6,366 nt of DNA from Clostridium sp. AM49-4BH (GTDB lineage: Bacteria; Bacillota; Clostridia; Lachnospirales; Lachnospiraceae). The position numbers and the translations under genes are program-made. Shown here one piece after another: positions 6,362 to 6,366 of the stretch. Where the stretch lies: assembly GCF_003478335.1 (NCBI RefSeq), contig NZ_QUFB01000083.1:1-6366 (forward strand). Reading direction: 5' to 3'. Under the pieces are notes generated by a model. It saw nothing but the letters and a program-made list of their open reading frames with translations. It had not been told where the DNA came from and did no database searches. Within the stretch, counting starts at the first letter, position 1; each line of letters starts with the position of its first letter.

Positions 6362-6366
6362 CAAAA

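Noticed and set aside
1..6366. CRISPR arrays, tRNA or rRNA genes
   Set aside because: I saw no regularly spaced direct repeats, no cloverleaf-type sequence and no conserved rRNA stretch on either strand.

Overview
All convincing genes read right to left (minus strand). Gene content and sequence style fit a gut-type low-GC Firmicute, most likely a Clostridia/Lachnospiraceae member. This is judged from the protein families only, as the window has no taxonomic marker gene. The window appears to be the decayed distal part of a conjugative or mobilizable element joined to a tyrosine recombinase locus.

Right to left: (i) 6366-6251 holds a strong stem-loop with a U-tract (plus-strand terminator) and a weak promoter-like sequence, resembling the end of an insertion element that continues outside the window. 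(ii) 6250-5573 is the C-terminal part of a MobP/VirD2-like relaxase whose catalytic N-terminus is absent. (iii) 5576-5049 is a small helical accessory protein, coupled to its neighbours on both sides by ATGA stop/start overlaps. (iv) 5052-3658 is a long PcfB/DUF3801-like protein with an internally duplicated beta-rich module. (v) A 95-bp gap carries a 36-bp dyad. (vi) 3562-1284 is a VirD4/TraG-type coupling protein broken by an apparent one-base deletion near 1966, so it now reads as a 545-residue N-terminal part and an out-of-frame C-terminal part. (vii) 1222-266 is an intact-looking XerC/D-like tyrosine recombinase in visibly more AT-rich DNA. (viii) 255-185 contains two related dyads made of four C-N-GATAA arms, which can also fold as one long hairpin before a T6 tract. 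(ix) 141-7 is a small ORF with a good ribosome binding site that stops just after a T8 tract. Removing one T would keep it open to the window edge with a pentapeptide-repeat-like sequence.

Relaxase, accessory protein, PcfB-like protein and coupling protein are the DNA-processing and substrate-delivery side of conjugation: the relaxase nicks and pilots the strand, PcfB-type proteins help dock it, and the VirD4 ATPase passes it to the secretion channel. With the relaxase catalytic domain missing and the coupling protein frameshifted, the module probably no longer works by itself. The recombinase still has all its catalytic residues and may act on sites beside it.
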